A DNA stretch of 64,000 nt from DASUKM01 sp036278735 (GTDB lineage Bacteria; Acidobacteriota; Vicinamibacteria; Vicinamibacterales; 2-12-FULL-66-21): NCBI GenBank assembly GCA_036278735.1, contig DASUKM010000044.1:1-64000 (forward strand), in the 5' to 3' direction. Position 1 is the first letter of the stretch. Each line of letters begins with the position of its first letter. Below the pieces are notes generated by a model. The model was not told the origin of the DNA. It was given only the letters and a program-made list of their open reading frames with translations, and searched no databases. The translations under genes and the position numbers were made by a program. Positions 18,617 through 27,848 of this stretch are shown here, in pieces.

Positions 18617-21600
18617 ATGACTCGATCGATGTCCCGATGCTCCCTCGCGGCCGCGCTCCTTGCAGTGGGCGTCGTCACGGCGGGGGCCCAGACGATGCCC
18701 GGCGCCAATCCGTACGCGCGCGACCCGAAGCAGCCGGTCGACCAGGCCTACACGGCCAAGATCGAGGCCTACACGACCGCCCCCTACTTCACGTCGCCGC
18801 TGGTCGATTACCTGCCGGCCTCCAAGACGGTGCCGACGCCGATGGCCGTGTTGAAGGACGTCGCGGGCGCGCCAGGCATCCTGCCCTACTCGACCGAGGT
18901 CTACCAGTACATGCGGATGGTCGAGAAGGCGACGCCGCGCGTGAAGGTGTTCTCGATCGGCAAGACCGAGGAAGGGCGCGAGATGATCGCGGTCGCGGTC
19001 TCGTCGGAGGCGAACATCTCGAAGCTCGAGGCGAACCGCGCGAACCTGGCGAAGCTGGCCGACCCGCGGACGATCGGCATGGACGACGGGCAGGCGGACC
19101 GGATCATCGGATCGACGGTCCCGATCTACTACATCACCGGGACCATTCACTCGCCCGAAACGGGCGCCCCGACCGCCTTGATGGAACTCGTCTACCGCCT
19201 CGCGGTCGACGACAGCCCCTACATCCAGAAGATCCGCAAGAACGTCGTGACCCTGATCACGCCGATTGTCGAAGTGGACGGCCGCGACCGCGAGGTCGAC
19301 GTGTACCGCTGGCATCTGGCGAACCCCGGCAAGAACTGGCCGAGCACGCTCTACTGGGGCCACTACGTGGCGCACGACAACAACCGCGATGCGATGGGCC
19401 TGACGCTGGCGCTCAGCCGCAACGTGCTGAACACCTACGTGGATTTCCACGCGCAGGTGCTGCACGACCTCCACGAGTCGGTCGCGTACCTGTACGACAA
19501 CACGATCGGCGACGGTCCCTACAACGCCTGGATCGACCCCATCCTCGCCGGCGAGTGGCGCATGATCGGGTGGAACAACGTCAGCGAGATGACGAAGTTC
19601 GGGATGCCCGGCGTGTTCGCGCACGGCACGTTCGACACGTGGTCCCCCGGGTACCTGATGTTCATCGCGGCGCTCCACAACGGCATCAGCCGCCTCTACG
19701 AAACGTTCGGCAACGGCGGCGCCGACACGGTCGACCGCACGCTGCGGCCGTCCGAGACGTCGCGCACGTGGTATCGCCAGGATCCGCCGCTGCCGCGCGC
19801 CAAGTGGTCGCAGCGCAACAACAACAACTACGAGGAAACGGGGCTCCTCGTCTCGCTGAATCAGTTCGCCGACAACGGCGCGTACTTCCTGAAGAACTTC
19901 TATCTGAAGAGCAAGCGCTCCATCCTGAAGGCGAAGACGGAAGGGCCGGCCGCGTACGTGTTCCCCGGCGACGATCCGCGCCCGGGCGCCCAGGCGGACC
20001 TGCTGCACATCCTGCAGCTCCAGCGCGTCGAAATCTCGCGCGCCACCCAGCCGTTCACGGTGATGGTGCCGGCCAAGAAGCGTCCCTCCCGCCAGGGGGA
20101 CAATGGGGGCGAGAACGCCCAGGGCTCGCAGGAGAACGCGCCGGGGCGGTCCGGACAACCGGCGCGCCCGGTCCCCCCGCCGGCCGAGTCGCACACCTTC
20201 CCCGCCGGCTCCTACATCGTCCGCATGGACCAGCCCTTCAGCCGCATCGCCGATGCGCTGCTCGACTATCAGTACTGGGCACCCGACGATCCGCAGCGCC
20301 AGCCGTACGACGACACGGCGTGGACGTTCCCCGAGTTGTTCGACGTGAAGGCGTACCGGGTGACGGATACGAAGGTCCTCGACGCGCCGATGGCCGCCGT
20401 CAAAGACGACGTCCCGTCGCCCGGCGGCGTGAAGGGGACCGGGACGGTTTACGCGATCGACAACAACACGGACCCCTCGCTGATCACGCTGCGGTATCAG
20501 TTGAAGGACGCGACCATCGCGATTGCCGAGGAGCCGTTCTCGGCCGGCGGCCAGCAGTTCAATCGGGGGTCGTTCCTCGTCAGCAACGTCAACGCGGCCG
20601 ACCTGAACAAGGCCGCCGCGGACCTCGGCCTGAGCGCCGTGGCGCTGCCGGCCGCTCCGTCCGTCAAGACCCACCCGGGCCGGGCGGCGCGCATCGCGAT
20701 CCTGCACACGTGGCTGAGCACGCAGGACGAGGGCTGGTGGCGCGAGACGCTCGACTTTCGCAAGGTGCCGTATACGTACATCAGCACCCAGGATCTGGCG
20801 AAGCAGGATCTGCGCGCGAAGTACGACGTCATCCTCTTCCCGCCGGTCGGGCGCGCGTCCGGGCAGGTGCTCGTGACCGGCATGCCGATGTACGGCAATC
20901 CGATTCCGTGGAAGACCACCGAGCTGACGCCGAACATCGGCAAGATCGATTCGTCCGACGACATCCGTCCGGGCATGGGCTGGGACGGTCTCGCGCACCT
21001 GCAGCAGTTCGTGCGCGACGGCGGCGTGCTGGTGACGGTGAACGACAGCGCCGCGTTCGCGATCGACTACGGCTTCACGCCGGGGCTGTCGACGTCGCGC
21101 GCCCAGCGCCTGAAGCTGATCGGAACGGTCGTGAAGTCGAAGGTGGTCGATGCCGCCAGCCCCATCGCGTACGGCTACGGCGACACGCTGTCGGTCTATG
21201 CCGACAGCCCGCCCATCTTCGGGGTCAGTGCGAGCGTGGGCGGACGCGGCGGCCGGCGCGGCGGCGATGCGGCCGCGGAGCGCCCGACCGGCCGAGGCAC
21301 GGCCGACGATCCCGACGTCGTGCAGGGACGCCCGACGTCCGAAGGAGAATCCGTCGTGGAGCAGCCGAAGGTCGAGCCCTGGCAGTACGCCCTTCCGACC
21401 GACGAGCAGCTGCGCAACGGCATCAGCATCATCCCGCCGGCGCAGCGTCCGCGCGTGGTCCTGCGGTATGGCGACGCGCGCGACCTGCTCGTCTCGGGGC
21501 TGCTCGATGGCGGGACCGAGATCGCGCAGCACCCCATGGTGATCGACGTCCCCGTCGAGAAAGGGCACGTCGTCGCCTTCTCCAATAATCCGATCTGGCG

Positions 21601-21691
21601 CGGCGAAACGCAGGGCAGCTACGCCCTGGTGTTCAACACGATCCTGAACTGGGACAACCTGGACGCCGGCCGCAAGCTGGACGCGAAATAG
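18617..21691 (+). CDS. Secreted M14-family zinc carboxypeptidase-like protein
   Basis: 1024 aa. Signal peptide MTRSMSRCSLAAALLAVGVVTAGAQ. The peptidase part spans about 60-400: KVFSIGKTEEGREM, then the zinc motif TIHSPETG near residue 178 (HxxE), TPIVEVDGRDREVD, and HDLHESVAYLYDN near 290 for the third ligand. A long C-terminal region (about 500-1000) is not a recognised catalytic domain and includes a basic/glycine-rich stretch GRGGRRGGDAAAERPTGRG. It probably trims peptides outside the cytoplasm. The start is backed by AGGAAAGG eight bases upstream. It converges on the glyoxalase gene with only nine bases and a palindrome between. Confidence 0.88.
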   Translation: MTRSMSRCSLAAALLAVGVVTAGAQTMPGANPYARDPKQPVDQAYTAKIEAYTTAPYFTSPLVDYLPASKTVPTPMAVLKDVAGAPGILPYSTEVYQYMRMVEKATPRVKVFSIGKTEEGREMIAVAVSSEANISKLEANRANLAKLADPRTIGMDDGQADRIIGSTVPIYYITGTIHSPETGAPTALMELVYRLAVDDSPYIQKIRKNVVTLITPIVEVDGRDREVDVYRWHLANPGKNWPSTLYWGHYVAHDNNRDAMGLTLALSRNVLNTYVDFHAQVLHDLHESVAYLYDNTIGDGPYNAWIDPILAGEWRMIGWNNVSEMTKFGMPGVFAHGTFDTWSPGYLMFIAALHNGISRLYETFGNGGADTVDRTLRPSETSRTWYRQDPPLPRAKWSQRNNNNYEETGLLVSLNQFADNGAYFLKNFYLKSKRSILKAKTEGPAAYVFPGDDPRPGAQADLLHILQLQRVEISRATQPFTVMVPAKKRPSRQGDNGGENAQGSQENAPGRSGQPARPVPPPAESHTFPAGSYIVRMDQPFSRIADALLDYQYWAPDDPQRQPYDDTAWTFPELFDVKAYRVTDTKVLDAPMAAVKDDVPSPGGVKGTGTVYAIDNNTDPSLITLRYQLKDATIAIAEEPFSAGGQQFNRGSFLVSNVNAADLNKAAADLGLSAVALPAAPSVKTHPGRAARIAILHTWLSTQDEGWWRETLDFRKVPYTYISTQDLAKQDLRAKYDVILFPPVGRASGQVLVTGMPMYGNPIPWKTTELTPNIGKIDSSDDIRPGMGWDGLAHLQQFVRDGGVLVTVNDSAAFAIDYGFTPGLSTSRAQRLKLIGTVVKSKVVDAASPIAYGYGDTLSVYADSPPIFGVSASVGGRGGRRGGDAAAERPTGRGTADDPDVVQGRPTSEGESVVEQPKVEPWQYALPTDEQLRNGISIIPPAQRPRVVLRYGDARDLLVSGLLDGGTEIAQHPMVIDVPVEKGHVVAFSNNPIWRGETQGSYALVFNTILNWDNLDAGRKLDAK

Positions 21692-21698
21692 GCCTGTG

Positions 21699-21721
21699 GG
21701 TCAGGGCTTTGTGCCCTGACC
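21699..21721. repeat. Type-A palindrome between convergent genes
   Basis: GGTCAGGGC and GCCCTGACC flank a five-base loop. It lies between the M14 peptidase and the glyoxalase-fold gene and encodes the last few residues (GQGTKP) of the latter. A symmetrical hairpin here can serve both 3' ends. Confidence 0.75.
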
Positions 21722-22114
21722 GCCTGCGGCCGCTCCGCCGGAAAGCCGTTCGAACAGCTCGACGGGGTTGCCCGCTGGATCCTCGATCAGGATCTGCCGG
21801 GCGCCGATGCCGGTGATGATGTCGCTGCGGCAGCGCACGCCGGCACCCTTCAGCCTCGCGACCTCCGCCGCGAGGTCCTCCACCTCGATCTGAAAGCGAT
21901 TCCATCCGCCTGGCTCGGGACGGCGGCCATCCGGCATCGGTTGCGCGCCGCCGCCGTGCCCCGTCGCGGAACTGAGGAGGAGGCGGAGTTCGCCGCGCGA
22001 CAGGATGGCGAACTCCTTTGCCGGGTGCATCACGACCGCGAAGCCCAGTTGTTCGGTGTAGAACGCCAGAGCGGCGTCCACGTCGACGACGATGTAGCGG
22101 ACGCTGACGGGCAT
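21701..22114 (-). CDS. Glyoxalase/bleomycin-resistance (VOC) superfamily protein
   Basis: 137 aa. One VOC module pair: VRYIVVDVDAALAFYTEQLGF at residues 5-25 and WNRFQIEVEDLAAEVARLKGAG with IEDPAGNPVELFE at about 71-122, as in small metal-dependent glyoxalase-fold proteins. The substrate is unknown. The start at 22114 is the ATG that begins the domain; the longer open frame reads back into the cytochrome gene and is spurious. It follows the cytochrome gene by ten bases on the same strand. The final residues come from the palindrome. Confidence 0.85.
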   Translation of the reverse strand: MPVSVRYIVVDVDAALAFYTEQLGFAVVMHPAKEFAILSRGELRLLLSSATGHGGGAQPMPDGRRPEPGGWNRFQIEVEDLAAEVARLKGAGVRCRSDIITGIGARQILIEDPAGNPVELFERLSGGAAAGGQGTKP

Positions 22115-22124
22115 GCGGGCTCGC

Positions 22125-22700
22125 CTACTTGCCGCCGCGGCCGGCCGGCGTGGGCGGCCGGTAGTCGGGCACGTGATTGACGATTGGCGGAATCGTCTGG
22201 AGATACGCGAACATCGCCTTGAGGTCCGCGTCGCTGAGCCGGCCAAAGGACTGCCAGGGCATCGGCGGGTTGATCGGCCGCGACGTCCCCATGTGTTTGC
22301 CCGTGCGAAGCGCCTCGATGAACATCGCCTCCGTCCAGATCCCCAGGCCCGTGTTCTTGTCGGGCGTGAGGTTCATCGCGTAGTCGACGCCCCAGGGTCC
22401 GTAGAAGGCGGTGTTGGTCGCGTCGCCTCCCCAGATCCACGGGCCGGTCGGCTTGGGCGGCGGCGGCAGCTTGACCTGCTCGGGGTGGCCGGACAACAGA
22501 CGGCTCATATCGGGCTCGGGACCCTTTGGTCCCATCTTCAATGGCGTGTGACAGTCGTTGCAGCCCATCGCGCTCACGAGGTACTTCCCGCGCGCCACTT
22601 CGGCCGGCTTGTTCTGTGGCGCCGCGGCGGCCGCAATCGTGACCGCCGTCATCGCGATGCCGGCCACGCTGAGGGCCCAGGCTGCTCCACTCTTCTGCAT
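22125..22700 (-). CDS. Secreted c-type cytochrome (single haem)
   Basis: 191 aa. N-terminal signal MQKSGAAWALSVAGIAMTAV with Ala-rich cleavage region, then one haem-binding CNDCH (in VSAMGCNDCHTP) and a distal Met candidate in INPPMPWQSFGRL. The start at 22700 has AGGAG eight bases upstream; the extra N-terminal 17 codons of the longer frame are not used. It likely carries electrons in the periplasm. It is divergent from the GH27 gene through a shared symmetrical -10 region. Confidence 0.9.
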   Translation of the reverse strand: MQKSGAAWALSVAGIAMTAVTIAAAAAPQNKPAEVARGKYLVSAMGCNDCHTPLKMGPKGPEPDMSRLLSGHPEQVKLPPPPKPTGPWIWGGDATNTAFYGPWGVDYAMNLTPDKNTGLGIWTEAMFIEALRTGKHMGTSRPINPPMPWQSFGRLSDADLKAMFAYLQTIPPIVNHVPDYRPPTPAGRGGK

Positions 22701-22737
22701 CAGACGTGCTCCTCTCGTACGCCTCGGGGGCGGCCAC

Positions 22738-22745
22738 ACTATACT
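22738..22745. promoter_or_regulatory. Overlapping divergent -10 boxes
   Basis: On the plus strand TATACT (22740-22745) faces the GH27 gene. On the minus strand TATAGT (22743-22738) faces the cytochrome gene. The two share four base pairs, as in symmetrical bidirectional promoters. Both genes also have proper Shine-Dalgarno sites. Confidence 0.5.
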
Positions 22746-22797
22746 CCACACGTCGTCGTCGGACGCAAGCGCGGCCGCGACGGCGTCATGAGGAGGA

Positions 22798-24771
22798 ATG
22801 ATGAACCACGCAGTGCTCGGGGCGGTACTCGTCGTGGCCGCGGCCGGCGGCGCGGCGACGCTTGCGCGCCAGCAGACGCCGAATCTTCAGGGTGCGAACG
22901 CGCCGGCGAACGGCGTGTGGCTCGACTCGCTCGATTACACGGGCGCGATCGCGGGCCGCGCCCCCAAGCCGGGCCGCACCCTTCGCGACAATCCGACCAC
23001 GCTCGGCGGCGCCGTGTATCAGCATGGGCTTGGCGTCTCATCGAACAGCGAATTGTGGTTCGACCTCGGCGGCGGCGCCGCGACGTTGCTCGCGACCGTC
23101 GGGATCGACGACTCCAGACGAACCGGACACGGATCGGTGTCGTTCGAGGCCTGGGTCGACGGCAAGCGCGTGTTCGACTCCGGCCTGATGCGCGCGGGGG
23201 ACGTCGCCCGCGCCGTCGACGTCGATCTCGCCCGCGCGCGGCAGCTGGTCCTCGTCGTGACCGACGGCGGCGACACGCCGCGCGACGACGTCGCCGACTG
23301 GGCCGGCGCGGCGATCGTCCGGGCGTCCGGCAGCACGCAGGCGCCGCGGCCGATTCCGCCGCCCGCTGCTCCGGCGGCCGCCATTGCGTCGAGCCGCGGC
23401 GGCCCGACGCGCATCAACGGCCCCCGCGTCGTCGGGACGACTCCCGGCAGGCCTTTTTTCTTTCTGATTCCCGCGACAGGCGAAGGCCCTCTCACGTACG
23501 CGGCGACCGCGCTTCCTGACGGGCTCTCGCTCGATTCGAAGACCGGCATCATCACGGGGACGGTGGCGCGAGCGGGCGCGTCGGAGGTGGCGCTGCACGT
23601 GAGCGGTCCGTCCGGCCAGGCCTCGGCGCGATTGACGATCAGGGCGGGCGAGCACGAACTGGCGCAGACGCCGCCGATCGGCTGGAATTCATGGAACGTC
23701 TGGGCGGAGGCCGTCGACGCCGCGAAGGTGCGGGCGGCCGCCGACGCGATGGTGAGCAGCGGCCTGGCGGCGCACGGGTTCCGCTACATCAACATCGACG
23801 ATACCTGGGAAGCGGGACGCGACGCGAACGGCGAGATCCAGACGAACGAGAAGTTCGGCGACATGAAGGCGCTCGCCGACTACGTCCACGCGAAAGGGCT
23901 CGGGCTCGGCATCTACTCGTCGCCTGGTCCGAAGACCTGCGCCGGATTCACGGGCAGCTATCACCACGAGGCGCAGGACGCCGCGACGTACGCGAAGTGG
24001 GGGATCGATTATCTGAAATACGACTGGTGCTCGTATTCAGAGGTGGCCGGCCGCACCCCGACGCTGGACCAGATGAAGCAGCCGTACGCGCTGATGCGAG
24101 GCGCGCTCGACAAGACCGATCGCGACATCGTCTTCAGCCTGTGCCAGTACGGCATGGGAGACGTCTGGGAATGGGGCGCGGAGGTCGGCGGGAATGTGTG
24201 GCGCACGACGGGGGACATCACCGACACCTGGCAGAGCCTCGCGGGCATCGGCTTCAACCAGAACGGCCACGAACGCTTCGCGGCGCCCGGGCACTGGAAC
24301 GATCCCGACATGCTGGTGGTCGGCCGTCTCGGCTGGGGTCCGCACATTCACCCGACACGACTCACGCCCGACGAGCAGATCACGCACATCACGCTGTGGA
24401 GCCTGCTGGCGGCTCCCCTGCTGATTGGCGCCGACATGTCGGCGCTCGACCAGTTCACGACGGACCTGCTGGGCAACGACGAGGTGCTCGCGATCGATCA
24501 GGACGCGGCGGGGCACGCGGCGCGCCGCGTCGCGCGGGACGGCGGGCTCGAAGTGTGGGCGCGCCCGCTCGCGGACGGGAGCGTCGCGGTCGGGCTCTTC
24601 AATCGCTCGCCGTACGCCGCGACGGTGACGGCGCGGTGGGCGGATCTCGGATTGAGCGGCCCGCGCGCCGTGCGCGATCTCTGGCGCCAGAAGGATCTCG
24701 GGACGTTCACCGAGGCGTTCGCCGCGCCGGTGCCCAGTCATGGGGCCGTACTGGTGAAGATCGGAAGGTAG
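22798..24771 (+). CDS. Secreted GH27 alpha-galactosidase with NPCBM and Ig-like domains
   Basis: 657 aa. After a signal peptide there is an NPCBM-type sugar-binding domain (VYQHGLGVSSNSELWFDLGG, about 78-180). An Ig-like putative module follows (LTYAATALPDGLSLDSKTGIITG, about 230-285). The GH27 barrel starts at TPPIGWNSWNVW. The nucleophile is Asp409 in YLKYDWC and the acid/base lies in HWNDPDML around 502-504. It should release terminal alpha-galactosyl (or alpha-N-acetylgalactosaminyl or beta-arabinopyranosyl) units outside the cell. Start by GAGGAGG just before the ATG pair. Confidence 0.95.
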   Translation: MMNHAVLGAVLVVAAAGGAATLARQQTPNLQGANAPANGVWLDSLDYTGAIAGRAPKPGRTLRDNPTTLGGAVYQHGLGVSSNSELWFDLGGGAATLLATVGIDDSRRTGHGSVSFEAWVDGKRVFDSGLMRAGDVARAVDVDLARARQLVLVVTDGGDTPRDDVADWAGAAIVRASGSTQAPRPIPPPAAPAAAIASSRGGPTRINGPRVVGTTPGRPFFFLIPATGEGPLTYAATALPDGLSLDSKTGIITGTVARAGASEVALHVSGPSGQASARLTIRAGEHELAQTPPIGWNSWNVWAEAVDAAKVRAAADAMVSSGLAAHGFRYINIDDTWEAGRDANGEIQTNEKFGDMKALADYVHAKGLGLGIYSSPGPKTCAGFTGSYHHEAQDAATYAKWGIDYLKYDWCSYSEVAGRTPTLDQMKQPYALMRGALDKTDRDIVFSLCQYGMGDVWEWGAEVGGNVWRTTGDITDTWQSLAGIGFNQNGHERFAAPGHWNDPDMLVVGRLGWGPHIHPTRLTPDEQITHITLWSLLAAPLLIGADMSALDQFTTDLLGNDEVLAIDQDAAGHAARRVARDGGLEVWARPLADGSVAVGLFNRSPYAATVTARWADLGLSGPRAVRDLWRQKDLGTFTEAFAAPVPSHGAVLVKIGR

Positions 24772-24772
24772 T

Positions 24773-24864
24773 GGTCAGGCCATAAAGGCCTGACCCACAG
24801 GAGTGCGCGCTGCGGGTCAGGCCGCCAGAAGGAGGCGGTGTGGGTCAGCCCTTTATGGGCTGAC
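24773..24864. repeat. Two type-A palindromes between convergent genes
   Basis: GGTCAGGCC with GGCCTGACC (24773-24795) and GTCAGCCC with GGGCTGAC (24844-24864), with a third half-copy GGGTCAGGCC between them. They fill the 101-bp space between the GH27 and BNR genes, whose 3' ends face each other. Confidence 0.75.
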
Positions 24865-24872
24865 TCACTCAG

Positions 24873-27695
24873 CTACCGCGGCAACGGCTCGACCGCGAAG
24901 GTCTGCTCCACCCCGTCGAGCGCCTTGAACGTGTCCCCGGTCAGCGTCCCGATCGACGCGTGATACCGGCCGGTGCTGACGAGCGGTCCGCGCGGCGCGC
25001 GGCCGAATCCGCCGCCGCCGCGGCCGCCACGACCCTGCTGAGGAGCCGGCGGCTCGCCGCGCAGATCCCAGGCGATCCGGTGCACGCCGGGATCGCCCGA
25101 CAGATCGAGGCGGCGCACCGATTTGCCCGCATCATCGGTCACCTCGAGCGCCAGCTTGCTCCCGGAAGCGGGCGCCCGCCCGACGCTGTAGGTGAAGATC
25201 GCGCCAAAGGGCGGGTTCGGCGTGACAGGGTCGCCCCACACCTCGCCGATCTGGCCCAGTTCGTCGTACATGTACGCGTCGCGCAGCGGATAGAGCGAGG
25301 CGGGGGCGGCGAGCGACGCCGGGGTGACCGAGCGCAGCGCGCTGTAATCGTCGAGCACGTACGCGCCCCGCCCGAACGTCGCGGCGATCAGGTCCCCTTC
25401 GCGCCGCTGCACCAGCAGGTCGCGCGCCTCGATCGCGGGGATGCCCCCTTCGAGCCGGACCCAGTGCTGCCCGCCGTCGATCGTGAAATAGACCCCGAAC
25501 TCGAGGCCCACGAACAGGAGGTTCGGCTGCTGGTCGTCCTGCACGATCGACCACGCGCCGGAGCGCTGCGGCAGGTCGCCGGTGATCGACGTCCAGGTGC
25601 GGCCGCGATCCGGGCTCTTCATCACGTACGGCTTGAAGTCGCCGCTCTGCCAGTCGTTGAAAGTGGCGAACAGCACGTTGGAGTCGCGCGTCGAGGCGAA
25701 GACGTCGGTCACGTAGCTGTGTTCCGGCAGGCCCGGAATCGAGTCGACCTTGCGCCAGTGCGCCCCGCCGTCTTCGGAGACCTGCACGTTGCCGTCGTCG
25801 GTGCCCACGTACAGGAGCCCTTCGAGCAGCGGCGATTCGTCGATCGCGGTGATCACGCTGATGCGAGTCGTGGCCTGGTTGTACGCCACGGCGTCCTTCG
25901 GCCAGATCTTGCCCATGATGGGGATCTTCGACGTGTCGACGTCGCGCGTCAGGTCCCCGCTGACGGCCGTCCACGAATCCCCCTCGTCGTCGCTGCGATA
26001 CAGGCGATCGCCGCCGAAGTAGAGCCGCCGCGCCGAGTGCGGACTGATGATGAAGGGGGCATCCCAGTGCCAGCGGCCCAGCGTCTGGCCGCGGCCGCCG
26101 CCGAACGCGCCGCGTCCACCGCGGCCCGCCGCGCCCGCCTGGCCGCCGCGTCCCGCGGCGCCCTCTCGGCCCCTGCCGCCGCGTCCGGCCTCCGCCGTTT
26201 CGACTTCCGCCTGAATGTCTTCCGGGCTCATGCCGAAGACGTTGGTAGTGCGCGGGCGGATGTTGACGCTCTGGCCCGTGCGCAGATCCAGACGCGTCAG
26301 GTTTCCCTCCTGCGACTGCGCGTAGACGATGTTCGGGTCTTCGGGATCGACGCGCCCCTGGAAGCCGTCGCCGCCGCCGACCGTGTACCAGTCGCTCGTT
26401 CGGATGCCCGCGCGATTGAGCGTCCGCGACGGTCCGCAGATCGAGCCGTTGTCCTGGGCGCCGCCGCAGACGTGATAGAAGGGGCGCGCGTTGTCGGTCG
26501 ACACGCGATAAAACTGCGAGAGCGGCAGGTTCGTGAAATGGCGGAAGGACGCCATGTCGTCGTACGTCTCGTACAGCCCGCCGTCGTTGCCGAAGAGCAT
26601 GTGGTTCGCGTCGTTCGGGTCGAACCAGATCTCGTGATAGTCGACGTGCACGCCGCGCAGCGGCACTTCCTTGAACGTCTTGCCGCCGTCTTCACTGCGG
26701 TAGACGTTGGTCTGGGTCGACCAGATGGTGTCGGGATGGTGCGGGTCGACGAAGATCTCGTTGTAATAGCCGGGGTCGCCGCCCTTGTAGTCGCTCGTCC
26801 GCTTCCACGTCCGTCCCGCGTCCTCGGATCGGAAGAAGCCACCGGCATCTCCCTGGGCAGTGACGAGCGCGTACACCCGGTTGGAGTTCTTGGGGTCCAG
26901 CCCCAGGCCGACGCGCCCCATGTCGACCGTCGGGAGCCCCTTCGTGAGCTTCGTCCACGTCGTGCCGCCGTTGGTCGTCTTGTAGATCGCGCTCTCGGGG
27001 CCGCCGCCAATCAACTGGCCGAGTGCCCGGCGGCGCTGCAGCGCGGCCGCATAGATGACGTCGGGCTTGCGCGGATCCATCACCATGTCGGTCACGCCCG
27101 TGTCGGGACTGATCTGGAGCACCGCCTTCCACGTCTGGCCGCCGTCGGTGGTCTTGTAGAGGCCGCGGTCGCCGCCCGACGACCACAGCGGCCCGATGGC
27201 GGTCACGTAGACGACGTTCGAGTTGCGCGGGTCGACGACGATCTTCTGGATGTGCTCGGAGTTCTCGAGCCCCATGCGCTTCCACGTCTTGCCGGCGTCG
27301 GTCGACTTGTAGACGCCGTCGCCGAAGCTGACGCTGCGCTGGTTGTTGTTTTCGCCGGTCCCGAGCCACACGATGTTGGAGTCGTGCGGGTCGACGGTGA
27401 CGCAACCCAGCGAGTAGGAGCCGTAATTGTCGAACACCGGCGTCCAGGTGTTGCCGCGGTTGTCGGTCTTCCAGAGATTCCCCGACGCCGCGGCGACGTA
27501 CCAGACGTTGAGGTCCTTCGGATCGACATCCAGGTCGGCGATGCGCCCCGTCGTCAATCCCGGCCCGATGCTGCGAAACGAGAAATCCTTGAACGTGTCG
27601 GCGTTGAGGCGATCGGCTGGCGCGGGTCCTTGCGCGGCGACGACCGCGACGTACATGGCGGCCGCGGCCAGGCCGATTGTGGCGATCCGTTTCAT
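24873..27695 (-). CDS. Secreted VPS10/BNR-repeat beta-propeller protein
   Basis: 940 aa. Signal peptide MKRIATIGLAAAAMYVAVVAAQ. It carries many BNR/Asp-box motifs of the form SxDxGxTW (YKSTDAGKTWKRM, YKTTDGGQTWKAV, YKTTNGGTTWTKL, FRSEDAGRTWKRT, MKSPDRGRTWTSI), which build two multi-bladed propellers of the sortilin/VPS10 type. A Gly/Arg-rich low-complexity linker (about 510-535) separates them. No catalytic residues of a known hydrolase can be identified. Such proteins are frequent in Acidobacteriota and may bind or cleave glycans, as in some xyloglucanases, but that is only a family-level guess. Confidence 0.85.
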   Translation of the reverse strand: MKRIATIGLAAAAMYVAVVAAQGPAPADRLNADTFKDFSFRSIGPGLTTGRIADLDVDPKDLNVWYVAAASGNLWKTDNRGNTWTPVFDNYGSYSLGCVTVDPHDSNIVWLGTGENNNQRSVSFGDGVYKSTDAGKTWKRMGLENSEHIQKIVVDPRNSNVVYVTAIGPLWSSGGDRGLYKTTDGGQTWKAVLQISPDTGVTDMVMDPRKPDVIYAAALQRRRALGQLIGGGPESAIYKTTNGGTTWTKLTKGLPTVDMGRVGLGLDPKNSNRVYALVTAQGDAGGFFRSEDAGRTWKRTSDYKGGDPGYYNEIFVDPHHPDTIWSTQTNVYRSEDGGKTFKEVPLRGVHVDYHEIWFDPNDANHMLFGNDGGLYETYDDMASFRHFTNLPLSQFYRVSTDNARPFYHVCGGAQDNGSICGPSRTLNRAGIRTSDWYTVGGGDGFQGRVDPEDPNIVYAQSQEGNLTRLDLRTGQSVNIRPRTTNVFGMSPEDIQAEVETAEAGRGGRGREGAAGRGGQAGAAGRGGRGAFGGGRGQTLGRWHWDAPFIISPHSARRLYFGGDRLYRSDDEGDSWTAVSGDLTRDVDTSKIPIMGKIWPKDAVAYNQATTRISVITAIDESPLLEGLLYVGTDDGNVQVSEDGGAHWRKVDSIPGLPEHSYVTDVFASTRDSNVLFATFNDWQSGDFKPYVMKSPDRGRTWTSITGDLPQRSGAWSIVQDDQQPNLLFVGLEFGVYFTIDGGQHWVRLEGGIPAIEARDLLVQRREGDLIAATFGRGAYVLDDYSALRSVTPASLAAPASLYPLRDAYMYDELGQIGEVWGDPVTPNPPFGAIFTYSVGRAPASGSKLALEVTDDAGKSVRRLDLSGDPGVHRIAWDLRGEPPAPQQGRGGRGGGGFGRAPRGPLVSTGRYHASIGTLTGDTFKALDGVEQTFAVEPLPR

Positions 27696-27768
27696 GAGTC
27701 CTCCGAGTGCGGCAATTCTATCGCATGGCCGGCGCGAGATGCGTCGTGTTCGGCCGGCCTGCCGTGTT

Positions 27769-27848
27769 GCCGGGTCTGAAGACCCGGCCTATGGTGTCAC
27801 CGGGACCTGGCCGGCGATCCGGTTGTAGGCCGGGTCTTTAGACCCGGC
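27769..27848. repeat. Two type-B palindromes
   Basis: GCCGGGTCTGAAGACCCGGC begins at 27769 and GCCGGGTCTTTAGACCCGGC spans 27829-27848. Both lie at the 3' end of the 970-aa gene, and the second supplies its C-terminal PGLKTRP residues. Confidence 0.85.
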
